A DNA stretch of 34,361 bases, taken from assembly GCA_003667245.1 (NCBI GenBank), contig RCNN01000234.1, positions 1 through 34,361 on the forward strand. Direction: 5' to 3'. This document shows, one piece after another, positions 12,701 through 23,554 of the stretch. The stretch is from Heterostelium multicystogenum. Lineage: Eukaryota; Evosea; Eumycetozoa; Acytosteliales; Acytosteliaceae. The notes beneath the pieces are model-generated. The model was given only the letters and a program-made list of their open reading frames with translations. It ran no database searches and had not been told where the DNA came from. A program made the position numbers and the translations under genes. The first letter of the stretch is position 1. Every line of letters begins with the position of its first letter.

Positions 12701-13884
12701 TGCTAAATCTTTTCATTTCAAGCTTAGTAGAAAGAAGTTTTAACAAATCCAAGCTTTCAGTTACTATCATAAAAATTGATTGCATAAATTTACTGATTCT
12801 GTATTGAAGTGTAGTACTCTCTTTTTCAATGAAGGTGCTTGATGTCGCTGATAAATTGTATGTGAATACTTCTGATGGATTTTGAATGGGAGTTCTACTT
12901 TTGATCAACATGCAGTAGCTCTGGGATCCTTGATGGATCAAGTGGTCGAACAATATGAACATAAGGAGTAACATCATGTTCAATTCCATTTTTAAGATTT
13001 TGGATTTGCATGGCAACACCTTTCGTAATGAAATTGAGGAACTTATATCGACCACTGTTTTGATCTTTCTTTTTTTCAAAATTTAGTTGGTCAACTAGGG
13101 CAGTAAGAATACTCTCATAGTGGTCCAAATCAGATAATTTTGGATCAAAATGAGTGAAAAGAATGGACAAGGAATTTAAATGATTTTCTATTGGTCTAAT
13201 AAGACCAGATACAAATTCCAGAATATCACTAAAATCATCGCCTTTGGTACCTTTAATAGTCTGAGAATCAATGACTATTACTGGTAGAACTGATTTTGCG
13301 CTATGCACACCCTTGATGATACCAATGCAACTGGCTGCGTCCACTGCTGGACCTTTCTGTATCCATGGCTCCGGGTGAATCGACAAGGGTGTTGTCATTG
13401 GAAGTTCTCGCCGAAAGAGTCTTGGTCTGAGAATCTCTTGATTGTCCTATAATAATATTGCTTTGTGGATTCTCCACATCTATAACAGGTTTTTGACAGT
13501 AAATTTAAGGTCATCAATTTCTGTCATAACATCAATTTGCTTTATAACCATTTTATCACCACAGATATAACAAATGGTTGTTGATTTTCCAGCACCAGAT
13601 TTTCCAATCATCAAAATGATATTTTTGGAAATTGTTTCCTTGATGGACTCATCTGCGCAATTGATTAGTTCAATTAATCGCTCTAACTCTTTTGAGATGC
13701 AATGGATTTCATCGGTTCTTGGAACATTGTTATTATTGTTGTTATTATTATCTATTAAAGATAAAATATATATTAATTTAAAAATTTACAATAAAACAAA
13801 AATTAAATAAACTAACTTACCATTATTATTTTGATTTCTTAGAATTTCAATTGTTTCTTTAACAACAAATGCTTGATTTGTCAT
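6800..13884 (-). CDS. Giant GTPase-SecA-like ATPase fusion protein (~2,300 aa)
   Basis: Exon 1 is 13821-13884 (MTNQAFVVKETIEILRNQNN); after a 69-nt intron (13752-13820) an Asn run leads into a P-loop, GKSGAGKST. A G3 motif (VDSPGAMD) and a G4-like FTHFD follow, so the N-terminus is a TRAFAC-type GTPase domain. Roughly 1,200 residues of mostly helical, charged sequence come next. The C-terminal ~700 residues carry SecA hallmarks: Walker A in IEIMTGEGKSITLA, Walker B in PRILLVDEVDVFF, GVTGTL, FATKPFGRGVDFK, GGVHIIQTF and IKGRTARQGQKG, ending at a TAG at 6800. No non-coding gap separates the parts, so one gene is favoured. Many single-base frame breaks are present; one base removed or added in A or T runs restores frame at several. 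Dictyostelids lack plastids, so this is not a chloroplast SecA. Substrate and location are unknown; no signal or transit peptide is visible. Confidence 0.83.
8900..8953 (-). repeat. Three 18-nt tandem repeats inside the SecA-like gene
   Basis: Units 8900-8917, 8918-8935 and 8936-8953 encode GDCLNT, GDCLIT and GDSQNT in frame, just before the SecA-like core. An 18-nt unit keeps the reading frame, consistent with a recent coding expansion. Confidence 0.75.
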
Positions 13885-14651
13885 TTTTTGATCTTAACGA
13901 AATCAAATAATAAATCTATAAAATGGCTTTGTTATAGTGTTAATAAGTAATTGATGAAATAATATCCATAAGAATTTCTTATATTTATACCTTTTTACAG
14001 AAGAAAAATAAACTTTAATAGGTGTATTTTTGAATTTTTTGTTATAAATGAATGAATTATAGTTATATATCTATTTGTCTAACAACTATATATATATGAA
14101 ATAATATGGTTTGGAGTTTATATACTTTTGATTTTCTACTAAAAATTTAATTTTTCAAAAATCTCATCCCTAAAAAACATCAAATTAGATTTTTAGTCTT
14201 CATCATTGATGGTGAACATGAATGTTGCATTGAACTCAAACATTTAAAGTTGAACTTTAATTAACATTTTTCAAGAAATCACTTCCTCCAGTGGTTTAAA
14301 AATCATTTTTTTAAGTACTTAAGCACAAAAATTTTATTATGTGAAGGAGTGGAGACTAACACCCTGTGTAAAGGGTGAAAAAAAGTTGCAAATGGATTGA
14401 GTCTTTTTTATTTTTTATTTTTTAAAAGAGGATTTTTTATGCCTTATTCAAACTGGAGTTGTTAAACCTATTCGAGATTCTATTTTTACATCAACATATT
14501 CTAACAATACCTCCCCAACAAGTTGTAGTGCTACAGCCTCCAGCACACCTCCTATACCATCAAGCATTATAGAATAAACTGAATTTCTCTAGGTCAGTGA
14601 TAAACATAGAAACGTTGACAAGTTATCAACTTTATAAATAATATTATTGCT
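13885..14651. other. Intergenic stretch upstream of the GTPase-SecA gene
   Basis: Very AT-rich sequence with poly-A/T runs, probably holding the promoter of the minus-strand gene starting at 13884. The exception is a higher-GC island at about 14436-14580 (separate entry). No RNA gene recognised. Confidence 0.6.
14448..14567 (-). CDS. Candidate 39-aa small ORF in a GC-rich island
   Basis: ATG at 14567 opens a 39-aa frame beginning MLDGIGGVLEAVALQLVGEV and ending RIGLTTPV. It uses ordinary coding composition in an otherwise AT-only intergenic stretch. The plus strand is also open here in a complementary register (LIQTGVVKPIRDS, then a Ser/Thr/Pro-rich end at 14577), so strand is unresolved. 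It could be a real small protein, a remnant of a larger gene, or chance. Family not recognised. Confidence 0.3.
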   Translation of the reverse strand: MLDGIGGVLEAVALQLVGEVLLEYVDVKIESRIGLTTPV

Positions 14652-16884
14652 TTATTTGGCTTTTATTGGTGTTTTCTTTGCGGAAGGTGCTGATGGTTTG
14701 GTTGTTGCCGATTGTTTTTTTGTGGTGGCTGCTGTAGTTGTTTTGGTTGGCTTGTCATTGGATTTGGCAATGGCAGTCTTCTTGGCATCAGCGACAATGG
14801 CTTGAACTTTTGGTTTTGGTTTCTGAACTAAATTTTTAAGATTGTTCTTATTGATGATTTCGTTGGCCTCCTTTTGTTGAGCTTCTGGTAAATTGAAAAT
14901 CATATCCTTCAAGACATATGATAAATTATTATCCTCTAACTTAGCATATTCGACAATGTTGTCCTTTAATTTCTCAAACATATTAACTGCGAAATCTGTA
15001 CATAACATATAATATTTTGGTTAGGAATTGAGTTTTCTTTGGTCTTTTGATCAAAGTATGGCATTTTTACTTACCTGAATTCTTTATAAAATCATTTTTG
15101 AATAGGGTTTGTACGTTTGGACCATGTTCCTTCAAGAGTTGTACATTGGAGGTAATCTGATCTAAAATTCTGTTGGTCAAGATAATCTTGTTACCAAAAG
15201 CTTCCTTGAGGGTTAAATTCAAAACTCTGGATGCCCACATTGAAGTAAACATTTGTTCGGTATAATTGGAGCATAAATCGATCAACTTTGGTGAAATGAA
15301 ATCCAAAAAGCTCCTTTCTTCTTAATTCTTGTGTCTTTTTACTGTATGGAATGTAGTCAGTAAGCCAGTCTACTGGAGTTCTATATGATAATACTACTTA
15401 CCCTACTGGTGTTTCAACTCCATCTTTATTCTTCATGATTGGTTGCAGCAAACCAATATGGTATTGTGAGAAATATTTTGGACTGTATGGTTGAAGAAGG
15501 TGAATAATCCAAAGGTGTCCATATCTATAGAGTAATTAATAAGATTAATTAGTGATTCAATAATAGTAGACACATGTTGTTGCTACCTACTTTGATGTTG
15601 CCAATTCAGGGAGCTTTGGTACGAGCTCACCGAGAATGGCCTTAGTTACATAGAGGGTATCGTCAGTTACATCGAGGATACGGATGAGTGGTAGACAACC
15701 GTGCTCTTCATTAGCAATCTTTTCTACAAAGCCTTTGAGTGACTTGGCAATTGTCTTTCTTGTTTTGGCAGATCCATAACTGATGGCGTAGTATGCGGCC
15801 AGTGCACCATCCTTTGTATGCAACATTGGCAAAACGATCTCTGAAAGTGTCTCTGCCATATCGATATTGTTTTGTGGAGTAGAATACTCAAAGAAGATCA
15901 CAAGAAGGCGCTGAATCAAAGTGTATTGGACGAGCATGTCACCCTTACCCTTTGTGCTGAGCAACTTTGTGAGAATCTTTGAGAGGTTGTTGATGATTGT
16001 ATCCTTCTTTGCTGGTTGTGCTGCCAATAATTGCTCCAAAGTACGAGCTTCCTTTGACTTGAACAACTTGTACTCGTCGCTATAGAACTCCTCAATAATA
16101 GATGTCTTCTGAAGTTTATCGGCCAATTCTGAATAGATGTACTCGATGATCTGAGCAGACTCACGATTGCTCACCAACTTGACAATGTTACCATAGAATG
16201 CGCTGATAATGGCATTTCTCTGATCTTTGTTTCCATACTTCAACATCTTCAGCACCAAGAATCTACCATACTGGCTTGCGGATAATCTCATCTCCTCACC
16301 GCTCAACTCTTTATATATTTGCTTTCTCTGTTGCTCATTACCGTACTTCAATAGAGTTTGGACTACTCTAGATCCGTCATGCTTAACAACAATCTAAAGA
16401 TGATTTCAATGATAAGTATGCTTGTGCTGCCAGGGAGTGGATGTGGTTCATTGTGTTGGTGACACTTACATCTTTAATCTTTCCATTGATCTTATCAAAG
16501 AGCTGTACAGTCAATGGATCTCTTTCGTCCTTCTTTAAGTTGACACGCTTAAGTTGCTCCCAGATCTTCTTGGCTTGATATACAGTTTCATAAGATGAAT
16601 CGAACTTTGATTTCTTTACCAACTTTTCCTCACGCTTCTCTGCTTTAGTTTTTTCTTGGTAACTTTGATTTCTCTGACTTTGGCTTTAACTTCTTTTCGG
16701 AAGCATCATCTTCATCGCCATCTTCCTCTTCGGCGGCACCATCGGCATCATCTCCATTCTCAGCATCATCATATTCTTCAGCATCATCTTCCTCATCATA
16801 CTCTTCGCCATCCTCCTCTTCATAAAGATCCTCCTCTTCCTCGTACTCCTCTTCCTCCTTCTTTCTCTTATTATCTTTAGCCAT
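14652..16884 (-). CDS. pum3: PUM3/Puf6 pumilio-like nucleolar RNA-binding protein
   Basis: Homologue of PUM3/Puf6, a nucleolar Puf-repeat protein acting in 60S ribosome biogenesis. The start at 16884 opens an acidic/Lys-rich N-terminus, then Puf repeats (IVVKHDGSRVVQTLLKYG; ASQYGRFLVLKMLKYG; ESAQIIEYIYSEL) and a C-terminal region with YSKKTQELRRKELL, as in the PUM3 CPL domain. The tail is basic (SAKKTPIKAK). Exons: 16470-16884, 15591-16393, 15402-15524, 15075-15380, 14652-14995. Introns are 76, 66, 21 and 79 nt, all GT..AG and frame-keeping; the 21-nt one is unusual. Two apparent one-base insertions lie in runs at 16649-16654 and 15305-15309. Corrected length is about 662 aa, close to the family norm. 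It is divergent with RTF2 across a 356-bp gap. Confidence 0.93.
15381..15401 (-). other. Candidate 21-nt intron in pum3
   Basis: Begins GTAAGT and ends CATATAG. Reading through meets an immediate stop (GGG TAA); removing exactly 21 nt joins ETPVG to TPVDWLTDYIPYSKKT in frame. Both flanks contain CCAGTAG, so a small duplication or a local assembly loss inside a longer intron is also possible. Confidence 0.5.
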
Positions 16885-17240
16885 TATTATTATTATTATC
16901 TAATCTATATCTAACTATTTTACCAAAAACATCAAATGCCTAAATAAATTAAAATCAAATTTTATACGATTATTATTTTTAAAAAAATAAAAAAACGAAC
17001 GAAAATTACTGTGTCTATGCGAACAGAAGTTCGTTATGTTTTTTTAAATTTAAACATAAACTGTCAATTTGCATTCTGTGCACAATTATTGAACATTTTG
17101 CAAAATGTGAAGGTTACTTTAATTTATTCTTAAAAATTCAAATAACTACAAACAAATAAAAGATTATATTATATTATAAAACTAAATAGATATTGAATTA
17201 GATAGAATTAGAATTATTATAGGATAGAATAGAATAGAAT
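16885..17240. promoter_or_regulatory. Divergent promoter region between pum3 and rtf2
   Basis: Head-to-head starts at 16884 (minus) and 17241 (plus) share this AT-rich gap. It ends in an ATAGA-type repeat at about 17220-17240, immediately before the RTF2 ATG. No coding sequence seen. Confidence 0.65.
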
Positions 17241-18160
17241 ATGGGTAATGATGGTGGATCAATTGCTAGACGTGAGGATGTTGTCAAATATGCAAAGAAA
17301 GCTGAAAAGGTAAATCAAAGTGATTTGGATGAAAGTAGATGGTTCAAGTGTAAGCTTTTGCAAGATGATCTGACAGATCCAATCGTTGTAGATGACTATG
17401 GCAATCTCTTCAATAAAGCAAATGTAATACAGGCACTTTTAGATGGTTCGTTAGCTTCACATGCTTCGCTTTCGCACATACGTTCGTTGAAGTCAGTGTA
17501 TCCTGTACATTTCTCAAAGAATCCTTCTGTTTCTTCTACAAACAAGAAAGATAGCAGGGCTTCACCTTGGTATTGTCCAATTTCTATGATCGAGATAAAT
17601 GGACACCAACAGCGTTTCTTATCGATCAAAACATGTGGGCATGTCTTTGCAGAGAAAGCACTGAAAGAAATCAAAGAAGACAAACAATGCACACTCTGTA
17701 CAAAGCCATATCAAGCATCTGATCTTATTCTACTGAACCCATCAGCCGAAGAGCTAGCAGAAATCAAATTAAAAATACAAAGTGTATGTTAAATGTATCT
17801 TGGTCTATGCTAACATTGTACTAATAATGAGTCTATCACATCTTAATAGGAAAAAGAAATCATCAAAGAAATCTAAAAAATCAACAGCAGATAAATCAAA
17901 AAGATAAAGATATAGATATAGCTACTTCGACTATAACAACAGATGCAACTACAACTACAACTACACCTTCAAGTTCGTCATCATCATCGACTTCTCATAG
18001 CACTAAAAAAGTGGAACTAAAAAAAAGACAATCAACAGAGGACGACACATCAAGTTTCACAAAGAAGACAATTGAACAAGCTAAAGAGTTAACAAGCAAA
18101 AAGATGAGATCAGATACATTTTCCAGTATCTTTTCAAAAATAAATCATAGTATCTTGTAA
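17241..18160 (+). CDS. rtf2: Replication termination factor RTF2
   Basis: RTF2 family: a RING-like (degenerate U-box) nuclear protein acting at stalled replication forks. The N-terminus MGNDGGSIARREDVVK is diagnostic. LLQDDLTDPIVVDDYGNLFN and the finger region WYCPISMIEING..TCGHVFAEKAL..CTLCTKPY follow. Exon 1 is 17241-17783; a 66-nt intron (17784-17849) leads to a Lys/Ser/Thr-rich tail ending DTFSSIFSKINHSIL, in the position of the conserved RTF2 C-terminus. Two A5 runs (17851-17855 and 17898-17902) each appear one base too long under this model. An alternative donor at 17782 gives an uninterrupted frame with an atypical linker, so the junction is uncertain. Confidence 0.92.
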
Positions 18161-18412
18161 CACTATACAATCTATTGTGTTACTAATATCGGAAACATAG
18201 ATAACTTTAGTGAATCAACTTGGTTGTTTATCACTTCTTGTATCCATGACAAACAAGCTTAAGCATTAGTTGCCTACCTATTATTTTGAATAAATATAAA
18301 GTAATCAAACACATGTCTCTTTTATGAATAATTAATATTTATTGTAAAAATGACATTGATTTTGATCTTTAATCTAAAAAACAATTGATGGACAGGAAAT
18401 TTTTTCATTGTA

Positions 18413-20077
18413 TCATCCAAATAGAATTGTTTCAGATTGGTCTTTCTCGATTGAATATTTGACGTTTCTGAAAAATGCACCACCTAATGAATAGATATAA
18501 CTCTCAGTTGGTGATACTTGATGGTAAATTGGCGATAGCAAATGTATTCCACTGAGTTTGATTGTTTGTTTGGTAAAGACATTGTATTTGAAGAATTGAA
18601 AATCTTTTGTGTCTATGAAAAAATTAGCATTGTTATCGTGACATGCTGCGATTGGAAAGAAATTCAATTGATGTTCTGAAATGGTTTTGTTTGCCATGTC
18701 AAATGTAAATAGAATATTCTTATGTTTTGGCATTGAATATAATATTCCATTGATGATCATTGATGATGCTTGAGTACCATAATTGTGTAGTAATTTGATG
18801 ATATCTTTCAAATGTCATTGTTCTGATGTTGAAATCGATCAATTCGATGTGTGCTATTACCATTCACCAAATAGATATGATCTTGACCATCATAGCAAAC
18901 TGATATGGAATAGTCTGGCCCAATTCCTTCGATGTCACCAATGTGTTCAATTGATTTCGATTTGGTTGAGAATCGAATCCATTTGTTTTGGATTATAGAT
19001 ACCACCAAATACATAGATGTATTCATCAATTTTGATTATTGATTGGAATGTATGATAAAAATCATAATCTAATTGTAATTGTTCAATTGAATTGTTGTTT
19101 GAAAGATTGATGAGTGTTGCTCCTTTCAATTTGTGTGTTGTGAAAATATATTTTGGTTTGTTAGATTCATTATCATTGATTGTTGTAGTTGATGATGATG
19201 ATGGTTTTAATTTTGATTGACAATTGTATTGATTGTTTGATGATTGATTGCATTAATTCAGAATTGAATGGTTTGGTTGTCAATGAATATGAATGTTCAA
19301 TATCATCAATTGTATTGTGATTGAATGATTGATTGTATTGATTCAATAAATAAAGAATGATTGATTGATGATCATTGTTGTATTGTTTGATCAGTTGATT
19401 GATATCGTATCGTTGATTGTATCGATGATTGAATAATGTTTGTTTGTTGTCCAAAATGAATGATGACAATGTCTTGGATGAATTTATTGATGATATCACT
19501 GATGGTGTCATGTATTTGTCTGTTGTATCGTTATCAATTATTTCATTGTCTGTAGTGCTGTCATTTTGATTCTCTATTTCTTGATTGTTTGTTGTTATTC
19601 AAATGATTGTTGATATCGATGATATCGATGAGCTGTTTCAAATGTTTGAAGTTGTTCTCGATTCGATTGATTAATGATTGTTTTATTCTCAGACATCATA
19701 TTCTTTAATCTTTGTTCTTCAATGATGAGGTATTGATGATATTGTTCAAAGTGTTTCGATATCTCATTCTCTGTTGTTGTGATTGATTGTATCTCTGATG
19801 AACATGACTTCAATGAACTCCACAATGATATGAGTATGTCTTTGATTTCAGAATGTTGTTGATCTGGATCATTAGTTTCCTTTTCCTTTTGTTCGATTGT
19901 CTTGAAATTATTGACACCTATATCATGTAGTTGTTGTTGAATATCATCGATATGATGACAATGATCGGTATGATCCTTCTGTTGCTTGTTATGAATGTTC
20001 AAGCATTTAGAACACAACAACATATTACATTGATTACAAATGAATTCATATGACTTTTTATGTTCTTGACAATCCAT
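18413..20077 (-). CDS. B-box zinc-finger protein with kelch-like C-terminus, copy A
   Basis: The start MDCQEHKKSYEF at 20077 opens a B-box zinc finger (C3, H6, C14, C17, C22, C25, then His residues through HTDHCHHID). A helical region, then an AT-rich segment (NHRYNQRYDINQLIKQYNND) and a kelch-like end with paired motifs (YIYVFGG; YIYSLGG) complete it. B-box/kelch-like proteins form a sizeable dictyostelid family of unknown function, possibly ubiquitin-related or scaffolding. Against the inverted paralogue at 28322-30000, this copy shows one extra T in the plus-strand run 19681-19684, a missing base near 19235 and further shifts near 19195 and 18812. The gene is divergent with the unknown gene at 20211. 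Confidence 0.8.
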
Positions 20078-20210
20078 AATTATAATTATATTAAAATTAA
20101 GTATTTATATGTATTAACTAATACATCTTTATTTTGATTTTGATTTGATTTTTACACTTATTTTTTTGAAGTTTTGTTTTTTGATTAGGAATCCTGAGCT
20201 ACAAAATAGG

Positions 20211-21094
20211 ATGGGTGAATGGTTCAAGAGTATTAGAACACCAACAGTGTGAAATGTGTATCTTTTTGGGAGATATTATAATGACAGATTTGTCAACTAC
20301 ATTTTTCTTTAAATATAAAAAAATAGGAATAGAAGATCATTTAGAAGCGACTAGTGTTATCAATAAGTTGAATTCTGGTGAGAGTTTTGTACAGTGTCAA
20401 CCTGAGCCTTCGAATCCAGATAATGCCTTTCCAGGTCTACTTCTTACGAGATAGAGTCAAGCTGATACCTCTTAAAGAGTACTATGATCTTAGTGAGTAT
20501 CGTAAAGACCCTCTATTCCTTGGCATAGATGACCCCGGAGCCTTTAGAAATGCAATAGAATCATCGTCACAGGCTTACAGCCAATCGAGGGCGATTTTGC
20601 TGATGGAGTTTCTAAAGGCTGCGAGCTTTACACTACGGCTTCATCTCAACACGGCATCAGGAAATGCAAAGACGATTGATAGTCTTGTGCTTGGCAGTGC
20701 TTACACGCCTGAGCATCTCATTCAGTACTTCAAGGCTCAGGCACAGCCCGACTCAAAAAGAAGATGTGAGCCAAGCCATGTTGAGCATAGGTTTGCTCGA
20801 CACGGCAAGCTGGGACCGTGTGAGTGCTATTTACATACCGTTTCTTATGAGTATCAGAGTGATGACGACTACGGCGATGGACTGCCACTGCTGGAGACAC
20901 AGGTCTGGCAACAAATGGTAGAGACGTCTGAAGACGATCAGATGGTTCAATCAATCTACACCAAAGCAAGATTCGACATCAACATGGTGACAGGTTTAGT
21001 CACCTTTAGCGGCGAATTCAAGCAGTTTCATTTGACATGTGAATCGGTAAATGGTGAAATCAAAGTAGTAGCTAAAAATGAAATTACTATTTGA
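20211..21094 (+). CDS. Unrecognised conserved-looking soluble protein
   Basis: Not recognised. Composition (GC-rich, mixed charge) and long frames indicate a real gene of about 290 aa. The 5' end is uncertain: ATG 20211 starts MGEWFKSIRTPTV, but the downstream body (KKIGIEDHLEATSVINKL) lies in another frame, with ATGs at 20254 or 20281 as alternatives. The body continues RDRVKLIPLKEYYDLSEY..IDDPGAFRNAIESSSQAYS..MEFLKAASFTLRLHL, and ends at 21094 (VKVVAKNEITI-like). An A5 run at 20755-20759 appears one base too long: removing it gives DSKEDVSQAMLSIGLLDT, with a compensating change near 20855. No signal peptide or TM segment. Head-to-head with the B-box gene, 133 bp apart. Confidence 0.68.
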
Positions 21095-21241
21095 TAATAG
21101 ACCCAATCAAACCCAGACTCATTCTTCCCATTGGGACTCATTGACAGCTAGGAATTAGCAATAAATCTATGGAGTAAATCATCTTGTTTAATAGCAAACG
21201 TTTTTTTATTGCTCCATTTGCAGTGCCAATACAGTTTGTAT

Positions 21242-22060
21242 TCAATCGGTTAGACAGTCCAATAGTTGGTAGGATGTAGTTGTCATGGAGTAGTTGGTGA
21301 ATTGAATGATGGCGCCGTTCTGGCATACGTTGAAGATGGTAACTTGGGCAAAGTTGGTTTTTTGCTGCATCGCTTGAATCATATTTGTAGGTTCCAACCG
21401 TATTATATTGTAGAGTTGGTCTTGTGAAGTAGACAGAGTTCTAAATTGATTATTAGTTTAGTACAGCTGTTTCAACTTCTTAATGTCGGAATCCGATTGA
21501 ACTGTTATGGAAACCATAGAATGCAATGATTATACTGATGAGATTGATGCACTCAATTGATTCAATTTAGAAATAATTTAGACCTTTATTATAGTCATTC
21601 GTTAAAGTACAATACAATTCATTTGAGAACTGCTTTGATTGAGTAAGCTCATCTGGCTTGACCCTCATTGAAATCTGATCCATCATCTTTTTAATTAAAT
21701 CTGCATTCTTTTCGGACTAATGTTGCTTCAAATTCTTTTCGATGGATGGTCCTATAGGATTATAATTGAGTTCATTAATAACATGACACTAGAGGGTAGT
21801 AGAGAATTAATTTATCATTAATTAATAGTTACATTAATACCAAGAAAAGAGCGATCGGTTTGACAAATTGATTTATCAACGAGACTCTTGTGTTTCTCCC
21901 AGTCTTCTCCACACTTGACCGTCGCATTGAACAAATCATTCCTGCATATTCGAATAGCATTTTGGAATTTAGCTTGATATTTATCCCAGAACTCACGATG
22001 TAATTGATTGTCAATCGCGTTTCGACATAAAACAGTATATATATTGGTTGCTGTATTCAT
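21242..22060 (-). CDS. Unknown small protein with conserved-looking cysteines; internal stop
   Basis: ATG 22060 opens MNTATNIYTVLCRNAIDNQ, helical with spaced cysteines (CRNDLF; KCGEDW; SICQTD). An intron at 21789-21832 (44 nt) leads to NCHVINELNYNPIGPSIEK, then an in-frame TAG followed in the same frame by SEKNADLIKKMMDQISMRV. A last exon (about 21242-21444) reads SVYFTRPTLQYNTVGTYK and, after removing one base from the T6 run at 21358-21363, TNFAQVTIFNVCQNGAII and a TGA-terminated LLDCLTD. The middle exon-intron structure (21445-21620) is unresolved. The TAG could be a substitution error or a sign of decay. Function unknown. Confidence 0.5.
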
Positions 22061-22162
22061 TTCTAAATGTAATATTTGCTAGTAGTATTGTAACATTAGT
22101 TTATACATCCATCCTTTAAGTAACAAATCTAATAATCTATAGATATTATATATACATTTTGT

Positions 22163-23034
22163 ATTGTTTTTAAAACTTTGGTAAATTCTGTTGTAAGAAC
22201 ATAGTATATACATGCTTCATATTATTCCTGACAATGTCTTCGAGTTGGTGCCTTGCCTTCATTCCTGTAATCATCTTCAGTGATTTATCAAACTCTTTGA
22301 ATAGTGTCGATAGCTCCGATTGATTCTTTAGTACCTCATCATAGACTATGATGAATGTTTCTTTGTTCTTTGGGTGATGCTCTCGTGAAATCTGTAACTG
22401 ACGATGCTAAATACTCAAAGCTGCAACGACCTGTCAGTAAGTACTTGATCGACAACATTCTCATCTATCTATATGTTATGTTATGTTATGTTATTATTTA
22501 CCTTGGCATGCCTGAATGTATGGCTTTTCTTAACGAGTGTAATTTCAGAATAGAGTTGGAAGAGAGGGTCGTCTCTTGCTTGCTGCAACAGCGCCTCGTG
22601 GCGACGATTACTCTCTTCACGCTTCACAATGAAAGACGCAGCCGCTGCAGTAGTTCTTGGTCTGACCTTCGCGCAACACACCTGTTATGTCTTTGCTGGA
22701 GAGCTTGGTGATGCATTGCAGACAGAAGTTGATAAAACAGAGATCACATGCGATCTTTGATGTGAATAGACCAAACTCTTTGCCGCAGGTAAAGCAATAC
22801 GGCTTGTTCGTCAGGTTGTCGCGTGTTTGCTGCTGCTGGTTTACGACGGGCTGCACCGACTTCTTGTTAAAGAATATGTTGGGGAACGACGACTGCGTGA
22901 CAGGTGGCGATTGCGATGCTTTAAACGATCGCTCTCTCATAAACTGTGTGAACTCACGCTTGTCATACTCTTTCTTTTCAGCTTTAGCTTTTTCTCTGAA
23001 CGCCGCATAAATTGCTAGTCTGATCCCTATACAT
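22163..23034 (-). CDS. FYVE-like zinc-finger, coiled-coil protein
   Basis: The probable start at 23034 (MYRDQTSNLCG) requires one base fewer in an A5 run; the body is then AKAEKKEYDKREFTQFMRER. A zinc module follows: CFTCGKEFGLFTSKIACDLC, FINFCLQC and NYCSGC. Eight cysteines are spaced as in FYVE-related fingers, but the RHHCR phosphoinositide motif is absent, so lipid binding is doubtful. The rest is helical (KREESNRRHEALLQQARDD; QSELSTLFKEFDKSLKM), ending FLQQNLPKF. The AAA run (plus strand) at 22631-22633 appears one base too long. Candidate introns are 22469-22501 (33 nt) and 22407-22444 (38 nt), both GT..AG and frame-keeping. A membrane-trafficking adaptor is plausible but unproven. Confidence 0.68.
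22472..22496. repeat. TATGT pentanucleotide repeat in an intron
   Basis: Four to five TATGT units lie inside the candidate 33-nt intron of the FYVE-like gene. Repeat-length change could alter the intron's size. Confidence 0.7.
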
Positions 23035-23554
23035 TATTTATTTTTACTACTAGATTACCACAACTACAACAACAAGAACAACAACAAGAACAGCAACAGC
23101 AAAAAAAGCAAAGCAAACACCTTGGTGAACTAAACTAAACTATTTTACTAATAATATTACTAATACTAATAATAATATCTACTACAAATAAAAAGATAAG
23201 GAATAGAATAGAGTAGACAATCTACACAATTGCTAATGAACAAACATAAATGACAAAATTGATCATATATATTATTATATTATCGGAAGTGATTCTTTCA
23301 AAAGAAAGATCTTAAATTATCTGTTTAAAAACTAACAAGATTATCCTACATAAAAACTCATTCAAAGCACATTCTTGCTAAACAAAGATAATGTAAATTG
23401 AACAACATGATCATCAACCATTTCTTAGTTTTTAGGAAACTATAGTTATTTATTTATTATTTCTTATTTTTTGTCAGGAGTGAATAGTTTGTTTGGTGTT
23501 AAGCTTTGATGATTCAGATATGACTTGCATTAAGAGTCATATTAGTTTTCTGCT
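23035..23554. other. Intergenic: 5' flank of FYVE-like gene and 3' flank of peptide gene
   Basis: Contains a CAA/CAG-rich patch at 23058-23115 (untranslated leader or unresolved first exon of the FYVE-like gene) and otherwise AT-rich sequence. No further gene recognised. Confidence 0.5.

Noticed and set aside
16656..16880. His/Leu/Pro-rich plus-strand ORF
   Set aside because: It is the antisense shadow of the acidic GAA/GAT-rich N-terminus of pum3.
20730..20969. 79-aa minus-strand ORF
   Set aside because: Antisense shadow of the unknown plus-strand gene in a GC-richer segment.
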